From assembly GCA_026710525.1 (NCBI GenBank), contig JAPOQT010000180.1, positions 1 through 8,226 on the forward strand: a DNA stretch of 8,226 bases. Direction: 5' to 3'. This DNA comes from Pseudomonadota bacterium. Its GTDB lineage: Bacteria; Bdellovibrionota_B; Oligoflexia; Oligoflexales; Bin106. Positions 1 through 5,624 of this stretch are shown here, piece by piece. A model generated the notes under the pieces. The model made no database searches and was not told where the DNA came from. It saw only the letters and a program-made list of their open reading frames with translations. Numbering within the stretch: the stretch's first letter is position 1; each line of letters starts with the position of its first letter. Made by a program: the position numbers and the translations under genes.

Positions 1-234
1 CGAGTGAATGGCGTGAGTGCTGGTCCCCTCAAAACATTGGCGTCATCAGCACTTGGTGTGAGTAAAATGATGGAATATACCAAGCAGACGTCACCACTCT
101 CGTCCTCCTTAAGGGCAAAAAACGTCGCAGAAACTTCTGCTTTTCTTCTCTCCGACTTAGCTGCCGCTATTACTGGCGAAATTATTCATGTGGACTGCGG
201 CTATCATGCTATGGGTGCCCAGGTACCCATTTAA
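1..234 (+). CDS. fabI: enoyl-[acyl-carrier-protein] reductase (NADH), C-terminal part, 5' truncated by window
   Basis: Only the last 77 residues are visible; the reading frame is open from base 1 and ends at TAA 232-234. FabI reduces the enoyl-ACP double bond in the last step of each type II fatty-acid elongation cycle, in the cytoplasm. The visible part opens with RVNGVSAGPLKTLASSA, matching the family's RVNxISAGPxxTLA segment after the catalytic Tyr/Lys. It continues with FLLSDLAAAITGE and HVDCGYHAMG, the usual SDL(A/S)xxITGExxxVDxGY ending of FabI short-chain dehydrogenases. The catalytic Tyr-Lys and the nucleotide-binding glycine motif lie outside the window. One oddity is SPLSSSL where most homologues have a PLRR-type pair. 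The gene converges on the long minus-strand gene block. No T-tract terminator for the + direction is obvious after the stop. Confidence 0.93.
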   Translation, partial: RVNGVSAGPLKTLASSALGVSKMMEYTKQTSPLSSSLRAKNVAETSAFLLSDLAAAITGEIIHVDCGYHAMGAQVPI

Positions 235-253
235 ATACAGCACCAACCCAAAC

Positions 254-274
254 AACAATAAAAGCCTTAAGGCT
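254..274 (-). terminator. weak rho-independent terminator-like hairpin at the end of the minus-strand block
   Basis: Read on the minus strand, the palindrome AGCCTTAAGGCT (274 to 263) gives a 4-bp AGCC/GGCT stem with a TTAA loop. It is followed at once by TTTTATTGTTGTTT. It begins six bases after the stop of the last minus-strand gene (280-282), which is where a terminator is expected. The stem is short, so termination may be inefficient or the site may be fortuitous. No T-tract follows the palindrome in the + direction, so it would not serve fabI as a canonical terminator. Confidence 0.38.
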
Positions 275-279
275 ACGGC

Positions 280-867
280 TTACTCTTCCTCGATTTGGGG
301 CAAAAACTTCTTCACATTAAAGATACCAGCATTAATCAAGTCATTTTGATGCTTGAGAAGGTAACAATAAGGAATAGATGGCTTACGAATATGAACGCGC
401 CAACCATAGCCGTTAGCTAGGTGCTCGTAGGTGAGTAATTGTTGAGGCGCATTTTCGATACGGTGGAGTAGGGTCTCAAGGCTTGTTGTTGATAATCCTA
501 AAACCTGCCACCCCCTATCAAACGATAGTTCTGCTACCATATCTTTACCCACAAACTGACAATTATCGCTAAGAGTAGGGTCGTTGTAACGCCAGAGGCC
601 TGAGTGCTTTTTGAGATAATCGAGGATTTTTATGGTATGTGAATATGTAATATGAGGAACGAAGTATTTTAGGGCTACCGTCAGTAACAGTTCTTGCAGA
701 GCAAAGACCTCTTGCGTTTTCTTCTGATCGAGATTGGTCGCATCAACCAGACGACTATCTGAAGCTTCCTGATAAGATGACCTATGCCCCTCATAAGCAA
801 ACAGGGGAAACGGGCTAACGCTAATGGCAGCAATGATCAAGTAAATTTGTCTATTCTTTACTGTCAT
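280..867 (-). CDS. uncharacterised small protein with predicted signal peptide or N-terminal anchor (195 aa from ATG 867; 208 aa if GTG 906 is used)
   Basis: I do not recognise a family. From ATG 867 the protein begins MTVKNRQ followed by a hydrophobic stretch (about residues 8-24, ending PLFA), which looks like a Sec signal peptide with possible cleavage before YEGH. The mature part is about 170 residues, mixed alpha/beta in appearance. It has a helical section around 53-90, aromatic-rich patches (GLWRYND near 90, GYGWRVHI near 153) and two cysteines (C103, C168) that could pair in the periplasm. It ends EEE. The frame also extends upstream to GTG 906. That start lies 8 nt after a strong AGGAAGGA ribosome site, but it would put a 13-residue hydrophobic extension ahead of the signal-like segment. 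ATG 867 has no good site of its own but overlaps the stop of a mini-ORF. The gene follows lepA by about 50-90 nt and is probably co-transcribed. Function unknown. Confidence 0.72.
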   Translation of the reverse strand: MTVKNRQIYLIIAAISVSPFPLFAYEGHRSSYQEASDSRLVDATNLDQKKTQEVFALQELLLTVALKYFVPHITYSHTIKILDYLKKHSGLWRYNDPTLSDNCQFVGKDMVAELSFDRGWQVLGLSTTSLETLLHRIENAPQQLLTYEHLANGYGWRVHIRKPSIPYCYLLKHQNDLINAGIFNVKKFLPQIEEE

Positions 868-908
868 AAAAACATCTTGGCAAAATACGAGTATAATCTG
901 AGGCACAT
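864..908 (-). CDS. possible 14-codon leader ORF translationally coupled to the exported-protein gene
   Basis: On the minus strand ATG 908-906 opens a short frame, MCLRLYSYFAKMFL, closed by TGA 866-864. The stop overlaps the ATG (867-865) of the downstream gene as ATGA, the classic arrangement for translational coupling. An AGGAAGGA ribosome site ends 6 nt before its ATG, an ideal spacing, whereas the downstream ATG has only a weak AAGATG upstream. The rival reading is that the same ribosome site serves the in-frame GTG at 906 and the mini-ORF is incidental. No homology can be judged at this length. Confidence 0.33.
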   Translation of the reverse strand: MCLRLYSYFAKMFL

Positions 909-914
909 ACTAAG

Positions 915-922
915 TCCTTCCT
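915..922 (-). promoter_or_regulatory. strong Shine-Dalgarno sequence AGGAAGGA upstream of the unknown exported gene
   Basis: The minus-strand sequence AGGAAGGA is an extended purine-rich ribosome site. Its end is 6 nt from ATG 908 (mini-ORF) and 8 nt from GTG 906 (in frame with the exported protein), but 47 nt from ATG 867. It therefore decides between a coupled leader ORF and an N-terminally longer protein. It lies between the lepA stop (960-962) and the next gene, showing that the downstream gene is independently initiated on the shared message. Confidence 0.6.
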
Positions 923-959
923 ACTACCAAGCGCAACTTAACACAGATGTGGCAAATAA

Positions 960-2777
960 TCAAGGTTTTCCACCTGTTAAAATTGAGAGAAATGCTTTTT
1001 GAGGTATTTGCACCCTACCAATAGCCTTCATTTTCTTTTTACCTTCCTTTTGTTTTTCAAGTAGCTTTCTCTTCCTGGTAATGTCACCACCGTAACATTT
1101 AGCTGTCACGTCTTTACGAAATGCTGATAGGGTTTCACGAGCAATAATCTTACCCCCGATGGCAGCTTGAATAGCGATTTGAAACATGTGACGAGCCAGA
1201 TTTTCTTTAAGTTTTTGGCAAATATATCGACCTCGGGATACGGCAGCATCTCGGTGTGTAATACACGAGAGGGCATCCACTGTTTCGCCATTAACCAGAA
1301 TATTAAGCTTAATCAAGTCACCTGGCTTATAACCGGCATGCTCATACTCCATAGAGGCATATCCCGATGATATGGATTTTAAGTGATCATGAAAATCATA
1401 GATCATCTCCATCATAGGTAGACTATAAGTGAGTTGCACCCGAGTCTTGCCTCGTGACGCTAAATACTCCATATTTTGTTGAATACCACGCCGCGACTGG
1501 ACCAACTTCATAATAGCCCCAATATAATCACTGGGTGAATGAATGGTTAATAATACATATGGCTCATTAATTTCCTCAATATTATTGGTATCCGGAAGCT
1601 TAGCTGGGTTCTCAACTTTCAGCTGAGTGCCATCTTTTTTCACCACATGGTAAACCACCGAAGGCGCTGTAAAAATAAGACTTAAGTTATATTCACGCTG
1701 GAGTCTTTCCTGGATAATATCCATATGGAGCAAACCAAGAAAACCTACTCGATAACCGAGTCCTAAAGCTCCTGAATTTTCAGGTTCGATGGTGAGAGAG
1801 GAATCGTTGAGTTGTAGTTTTTCTAGTGAATCTTTCAGAGCAGGATAATCACTAGCTTCCATGGGAAAAATACCACCAAAAACCACCGGCTTAATCACAA
1901 TAAAACCCTCAAGGGCTTCTGTAGCTGGTTTTTCAGCAGAAGTGATGGTATCACCGACTTGGGTATCTTGGACATGCTTAATGGAACCTGAAATAAACCC
2001 AACTTCACCACAGTTAAGTGTGGGCACGACAACGACTCTCGGGGTGAGCTTCGCAATTTGCACAACATCAAACTTTTTCCCGGAAGACATCATCAACATT
2101 TTCTCCCGTTTGCGAAGAGAGCCAGCCATCACTCTCACCAAAGAAACAGCACCCAAATAACTATCAAACCAACTATCAAAAATAAGAGCACGAAAAGCCT
2201 CGCGAGAAGCATCCGTTGGTGGTGGTATTCTCTTGACAATCGCTTCGAGTAGCTCGGTAATTCCTTGTCCTGATTTCGCACTGGTTAGAACAATGTCTTC
2301 TTTCGGTAGCGTGAGTAAATCTTCGATATCCTGACCAACTAACTCTGGTTCCGCGTGGGGTAAATCCACCTTGTTAATCACCGGAATCAAGGTGAGTTTT
2401 TCTTGCATAGCCAAGTGAACATGAGACAAGGTTTGAGCTTCTACTCCTTGACTACCATCAACAATCACCAACGCACCCTCACAAGCAGCTAACGATCGCG
2501 ACACCTCGTAACTAAAGTCGGCATGTCCTGGTGTGTCAATGAGGTTAAGCTGATAAAATTCACCGCTGGCAGCCTGATAACTCATCGAGGCAGTTTGCGC
2601 TTTAATAGTAATTCCTCGCTCTTTCTCCAGATCCATATTATCGAGAACTTGAGCCTCCATTTCTCGCTTCGCTAGTGACTGAGTGTGTTCAATAAGCCGA
2701 TCAGCTAAGGTCGACTTACCATGATCAATATGAGCGATAATAGAAAAATTACGAATGTGACTGGTTGACGATAGCAT
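960..2777 (-). CDS. lepA: translation elongation factor 4 (back-translocase GTPase LepA/EF4)
   Basis: Complete 605-residue LepA, the usual family length of about 600. LepA is a ribosome-binding GTPase related to EF-G, implicated in ribosome back-translocation or biogenesis and in translation under ionic or cold stress. All G motifs are present: AHIDHGKS (15-22), RGIT switch I (54-57), DTPGH (81-85), NKVD (135-138) and SAK (166-168). EF-G-like domains II, III and V follow (for example GYRVGFLGLLHMDI in the middle). The LepA-specific C-terminal domain is intact, including CYGGDITRKRKLLEKQKEGK and VQIPQKAFL near the end. The start at 2777 is chosen because homologues begin a few residues before IRNFSIIAHIDHG and a GGGG element lies just upstream. 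In-frame ATG 2798 and TTG 2801 would add 7-8 residues and have no ribosome site. It sits 70 nt after cdaR and upstream of the small exported protein. Confidence 0.97.
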   Translation of the reverse strand: MLSSTSHIRNFSIIAHIDHGKSTLADRLIEHTQSLAKREMEAQVLDNMDLEKERGITIKAQTASMSYQAASGEFYQLNLIDTPGHADFSYEVSRSLAACEGALVIVDGSQGVEAQTLSHVHLAMQEKLTLIPVINKVDLPHAEPELVGQDIEDLLTLPKEDIVLTSAKSGQGITELLEAIVKRIPPPTDASREAFRALIFDSWFDSYLGAVSLVRVMAGSLRKREKMLMMSSGKKFDVVQIAKLTPRVVVVPTLNCGEVGFISGSIKHVQDTQVGDTITSAEKPATEALEGFIVIKPVVFGGIFPMEASDYPALKDSLEKLQLNDSSLTIEPENSGALGLGYRVGFLGLLHMDIIQERLQREYNLSLIFTAPSVVYHVVKKDGTQLKVENPAKLPDTNNIEEINEPYVLLTIHSPSDYIGAIMKLVQSRRGIQQNMEYLASRGKTRVQLTYSLPMMEMIYDFHDHLKSISSGYASMEYEHAGYKPGDLIKLNILVNGETVDALSCITHRDAAVSRGRYICQKLKENLARHMFQIAIQAAIGGKIIARETLSAFRKDVTAKCYGGDITRKRKLLEKQKEGKKKMKAIGRVQIPQKAFLSILTGGKP

Positions 2778-2847
2778 AACACCCCATAGATAAGTCATCA
2801 AAAGAGATCAGGTATATACACGGCACAAACATATCAAGAAATGACGA

Positions 2848-3777
2848 TTATTTAAAGAAAAGAGTAACATTTTTAGGAGTGGTCTCAATGAGGGTGGTTT
2901 CATGAGGGATTTGTACTTGCACCTCTAATTCATAAGAACTACCTGGGGTAAGATCCTGAGCATAGACAAAGACACGAAGCTGAGTGGGAGTAATCTTTTT
3001 TAGCACAGACAAATGGCCTTGCAAGGTGATGCTCACACTTTTAGGTTGAACATAAAAACTCTTTTCAGTACTCAATACTTGAATCGGAATTTCGGCAAAC
3101 CTTTGGTTCACCTTTTCTTCTTCTACTGACACACTGACAATGGTTTTGTTTTCTGAAAACATGGTAGCCACATCGTCGGGAATATTAAGCATAAGCTCTC
3201 TTGTGGTATAACTTTTAAGGTTATCAACCGAGAGCGGCTTTGTGGAAATATGTTTCAGTTCTGAGAGAAAACTCTTGGCCCCTGACAGGGTCACGTTACT
3301 TGGCTTTGCCTCGATTTTTTCGACGTAGTAACCATCGTGAGGAACGCCTTGCACCACGACTTTAATCGGCAGTGTTTTCGAGATTTTTTCTTCAACTTTG
3401 ACCGAAAAATAAGGGTTGTGAATAATCAAGGATATTCGTTGGTCCCACTCACGATCAAAGGATGTTTTTTCTATTCGTAAACGTTTAGTACCTAGACTTT
3501 TAGGGAGATAGATAGTGGCTTTCAGGGGCTCTTTACCCAAGCTAGCCATAAGGCCACGTGGGCCACGGATGGTCACATCTCTGTCAATAGTATTAGGACC
3601 GCCAACAGCAAAGTTTTTGCCTGGCACTAGCTTCACATCCACTGTAGAGCTCACCTCAACCATCTCTTTGCTCTGGACAAAAAGCCACACCAGTAAAGCT
3701 AACGCCAAAGAGGCAAGTTTTAGCCAAAATCTAGAGAAGATAACGTTTAACCATGAATCTGTGGGAAAAAGCAACAT
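2848..3777 (-). CDS. cdaR: YbbR-domain protein, regulator of the c-di-AMP cyclase (CdaR)
   Basis: A 309-residue protein with one N-terminal transmembrane helix (about 18-36, rich in L, A and V, with F and W) followed by an extracytoplasmic beta-rich region. The region divides into about three YbbR repeats (roughly 42-128, 132-220 and 226-309). Each has a strand-turn pattern ending in segments such as DVTIRGPRG, NVTLSGAKSF and SVSITLQGHLSVL, where a V(T/S)(I/L)xG element recurs. In Firmicutes CdaR contacts CdaA through its membrane part and modulates cyclic di-AMP synthesis. The same role here is inferred from domain type and from its place directly after cdaA. The gap to cdaA is 21 nt. No Shine-Dalgarno sequence precedes ATG 3777, and an in-frame TAA just upstream rules out an earlier start, so translation may depend on coupling to cdaA. 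Length is ordinary for Gram-negative YbbR proteins. Confidence 0.88.
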   Translation of the reverse strand: MLLFPTDSWLNVIFSRFWLKLASLALALLVWLFVQSKEMVEVSSTVDVKLVPGKNFAVGGPNTIDRDVTIRGPRGLMASLGKEPLKATIYLPKSLGTKRLRIEKTSFDREWDQRISLIIHNPYFSVKVEEKISKTLPIKVVVQGVPHDGYYVEKIEAKPSNVTLSGAKSFLSELKHISTKPLSVDNLKSYTTRELMLNIPDDVATMFSENKTIVSVSVEEEKVNQRFAEIPIQVLSTEKSFYVQPKSVSITLQGHLSVLKKITPTQLRVFVYAQDLTPGSSYELEVQVQIPHETTLIETTPKNVTLFFK

Positions 3778-3798
3778 AATTTATCACATCAGTATCTT

Positions 3799-4671
3799 TT
3801 AATCTTTATTACTTTTTTTATGACGCCTTAAAGCTTTAACAACACGGCTGCTCGACATGGGAGCATATTTACCATATAGCCCCGACACTTGTTTTTGTTG
3901 CAAATTACTTGATGCATGAGCTATTAAACGCTGCATCAATCCAGGGGCAGTAAGATTACTCTCAATATGACCATCATAAATAAGATGGATGCTCCCTCGT
4001 TCCTCAGAAACAAGGATAACCACGGCATCTGTTTGTTCGCTAATACCAAAACCAGCTCGGTGTCGGGTGCCCATATGCAGAGCAAGCTTAGATGATTGAG
4101 ACAATGGTAGAAAACAGCCAGCCACAGCCACCCTTCCTTGTTTAATAATAACAGCACCATCGTGTATAGGTGATGTTGGATGGAAAATAGAGACCAAAAT
4201 TTGATGAGACACAGCCGCATCAATTTTAACACCCACCTCCACATAACGATCAAGGATAATATTTTTCTCCAGAATAATCAGAGCACCGATTTTTTGCTGA
4301 GCCAGAATACTGGTCGCCCGGACAATTTCATCAAAAGCATATTGGGTACTAGCAATACTACCCGCTGAGCTATCGCTTTGATTAAGAAGGGGATTTTTGC
4401 CTAGCTTAGATAAGGCTGATTTAATTTCATCCTGAAATAGGATAATGGTAATAATTAAAATAGATGCGTAAAACTTACTAAGCAACCACCTTAATGTGGT
4501 GAGAGGCAAGGTGTTTGATAAGAAGTAGGAAATAGATACTACCAGTATGCCAACCAACACCTGTTCAGCTCGTGTCCCTCGAACCAGTTTAGCGCAATGA
4601 TAAATCAACAGCCAAATAATCAAGATGTCAAGCAGAGACCACCATTGAAAATTTGTCAGAAGATAAAGCAT
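3799..4671 (-). CDS. cdaA: membrane diadenylate cyclase CdaA (DacA), DisA_N/DAC domain
   Basis: 290 residues. Converts two ATP to cyclic di-AMP, a second messenger controlling potassium and osmolyte transport and cell-wall homeostasis. Three N-terminal transmembrane helices (about 13-29, 36-56, 62-79) precede a cytosolic DAC domain (about 85-255). The signature motifs are visible: GALIILE near 129, HDGAVII (DGA at 171-173), GTRHRAGFGISE (RHR at 203-205) and VSEERG (221-226). DGA and RHR are the ATP- and metal-binding elements of active cyclases, so activity is predicted. The Gly-Phe after RHRA replaces the common Ala-Ile. The C-terminal tail (270-290) is basic. Start ATG 4671 has a good AGAGAGG ribosome site 6 nt upstream, which lies inside a predicted hairpin. 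cdaR follows 21 nt downstream. glmM, the frequent third partner, is absent from its usual place. Confidence 0.95.
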   Translation of the reverse strand: MLYLLTNFQWWSLLDILIIWLLIYHCAKLVRGTRAEQVLVGILVVSISYFLSNTLPLTTLRWLLSKFYASILIITIILFQDEIKSALSKLGKNPLLNQSDSSAGSIASTQYAFDEIVRATSILAQQKIGALIILEKNIILDRYVEVGVKIDAAVSHQILVSIFHPTSPIHDGAVIIKQGRVAVAGCFLPLSQSSKLALHMGTRHRAGFGISEQTDAVVILVSEERGSIHLIYDGHIESNLTAPGLMQRLIAHASSNLQQKQVSGLYGKYAPMSSSRVVKALRRHKKSNKD

Positions 4672-4675
4672 AAAA

Positions 4676-4699
4676 AGCCTCTCTTAATCAAGAGTAGCT
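4676..4699 (-). promoter_or_regulatory. predicted hairpin sequestering the cdaA ribosome binding site
   Basis: In the mRNA (minus strand) AGCU-A-CUCUU pairs with AAGAG-A-GGCU around a GAUU loop. This makes a 5-bp inner stem (4694-4690 with 4685-4681), one A/A mismatch, and a 4-bp outer stem including one U-G pair (4699-4696 with 4679-4676). The cdaA Shine-Dalgarno AGAGAGG (4684-4678) falls wholly inside the 3' arm. The helix is modest in strength, so it may tune rather than block initiation. The pairing is read directly from the sequence; the regulatory role is inference. Confidence 0.42.
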
Positions 4700-4724
4700 A
4701 AGCAACTGTGTGATATTAATACTA

Positions 4725-4749
4725 TGACACTTACTTCCTATAAGTGTCA
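4725..4749. repeat. perfect 9-bp inverted repeat in the folP-cdaA gap (operator or RNA hairpin)
   Basis: TGACACTTA (4725-4733) and its exact reverse complement TAAGTGTCA (4741-4749) flank a 7-base spacer. It sits about 54-78 bases upstream of the cdaA start, in the only sizeable gap inside the ftsH-lepA block. No T-tract follows on the minus strand, so it is not a canonical terminator. On the minus strand the dyad overlaps a possible weak promoter: GTGACA (4750-4745), 18-nt spacer, CATAGT (4726-4721). That would fit an operator controlling a cdaA-proximal promoter, but the promoter match is poor and unproven. Confidence 0.5.
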
Positions 4750-4820
4750 CCTATACTGATGGTCTCTTTTCTATCGTCGAAATAATACGAAGATATAAGT
4801 AGGTTTTCGCTATTATTCTA

Positions 4821-5624
4821 TCAAGCTTTAATCAGAAGAGGTAGGGGGTCATGGGTTCTGATGATCAGAGGCTTGTTTGCTGCTAATAATTCTTGTGCCA
4901 ATTTCTTACCTATTTGGTCTAATTTGGCTATGGACATATGTTGCTGACCATCCCGCAGAAACGACTTACGCGAAAAGCCGTAACATAGCTGATAATCCTT
5001 TAACCACTGATCGGCATAATCAAGGAGAAGCCAGCAGGCTTTTGAGGTTTTACCAAAACCAATACCTGGGTCGAGCCAGATATGATTATGATCAAATCCA
5101 AGCTGCTCTAATACCTGATATGCATCCCGAAAAAAACCTGACACAGAGCTAACACACCGTGATTCATCAAGAGGCTGTTGTTGCATGGTTGCCGGCTCGC
5201 CCTCAAGATGCATCGCCATGTAATGTAACGACGGTCTGAGATGTTTGAGATGTTTGAGATGTTCCAGGTTTGTGATCTGCTTAGGACCAGCCACACAGTT
5301 AATCATATTCACTTGGGGATAATCTAATGATTTAAGCTGTGTGGTTGGATGCCTGGAGTCAATGCTTATTTGACTCACTCCTATGTCTCGTTTGCCAAGC
5401 TCGTCGAGAACCGGGACTAACCTTTGCCACTCTGTTTCGGGATCCACAGGAGTTGCTCCAGGCCTGGTTGATTCAGCCCCTAAATCAAGCCAAGGAATTT
5501 GATGGTTGAGCCAAGGTTCAATATGAGACCAAATGACCTCAAAAGAGTGATGGTTATTGGCGTAATACTGACCGCCATCTGAAAAAGAATCAGGAGTCAG
5601 ATTAACAATTCCCATCATACTCAT
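4821..5624 (-). CDS. folP: dihydropteroate synthase
   Basis: 267 residues, close to family length. Joins p-aminobenzoate to 6-hydroxymethyl-dihydropterin pyrophosphate in cytosolic folate synthesis; target of sulfonamides. TIM-barrel landmarks in order: MGIVNLTPDSFSDGG (N8, D12), DLGAESTRPGATPV (T53, R54), ISIDS (D89), MINC (N109), AMHLEGEPATMQ (near 137-148), WLDPGIGFGK (D185), YGFSRKSF (K220) and IIRTHD (R256, H258). Residues matching the known substrate-binding set of DHPS are all kept, so the enzyme should be active. The N-terminus is short: MSM directly precedes MGIVN, and an in-frame TGA just upstream forbids an earlier ATG. The start overlaps the ftsH stop as ATGA (5624-5621), implying translational coupling. 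An oddity is the segment HLKHLKHLR (122-130), encoded by three tandem 9-bp units. The common INDVSG motif reads INCVAG. Confidence 0.96.
   Translation of the reverse strand: MSMMGIVNLTPDSFSDGGQYYANNHHSFEVIWSHIEPWLNHQIPWLDLGAESTRPGATPVDPETEWQRLVPVLDELGKRDIGVSQISIDSRHPTTQLKSLDYPQVNMINCVAGPKQITNLEHLKHLKHLRPSLHYMAMHLEGEPATMQQQPLDESRCVSSVSGFFRDAYQVLEQLGFDHNHIWLDPGIGFGKTSKACWLLLDYADQWLKDYQLCYGFSRKSFLRDGQQHMSIAKLDQIGKKLAQELLAANKPLIIRTHDPLPLLIKA
5237..5263 (-). repeat. three tandem 9-bp units inside folP
   Basis: The + strand unit TGAGATGTT occurs three times without interruption (5237-5245, 5246-5254, 5255-5263). On the coding strand it reads in frame as repeated His-Leu-Lys, giving HLKHLKHLR at residues 122-130 of dihydropteroate synthase. 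The segment lies between the strand carrying N109 and the AMHLEGEP strand, a helix or loop on the barrel surface. Unit length is a multiple of three, so copy changes by replication slippage would keep the frame. Confidence 0.85.

Noticed and set aside
784..1002. 72-codon + strand ORF
   Set aside because: Antisense shadow of the exported-protein gene and the end of lepA; no ribosome site or protein-like features.
1861..2252. Two overlapping + strand ORFs of 99 and 64 codons
   Set aside because: Both lie antisense inside lepA, whose frame is fully supported by G motifs and full-length homology.
2778..2847. Possible promoter in the cdaR-lepA gap (TATATA near 2813-2818)
   Set aside because: No acceptable -35 hexamer at proper spacing; the gap is only 70 bases and readthrough from cdaR is the simpler view.
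3936..4253. 105-codon minus-strand ORF
   Set aside because: An alternate frame within the cdaA DAC domain, which carries the DGA and RHR motifs in its own frame.
4725..4749. Dyad upstream of cdaA read as a rho-independent terminator for ftsH-folP
   Set aside because: The stem is only moderately GC-rich and no T-tract follows it on the minus strand.
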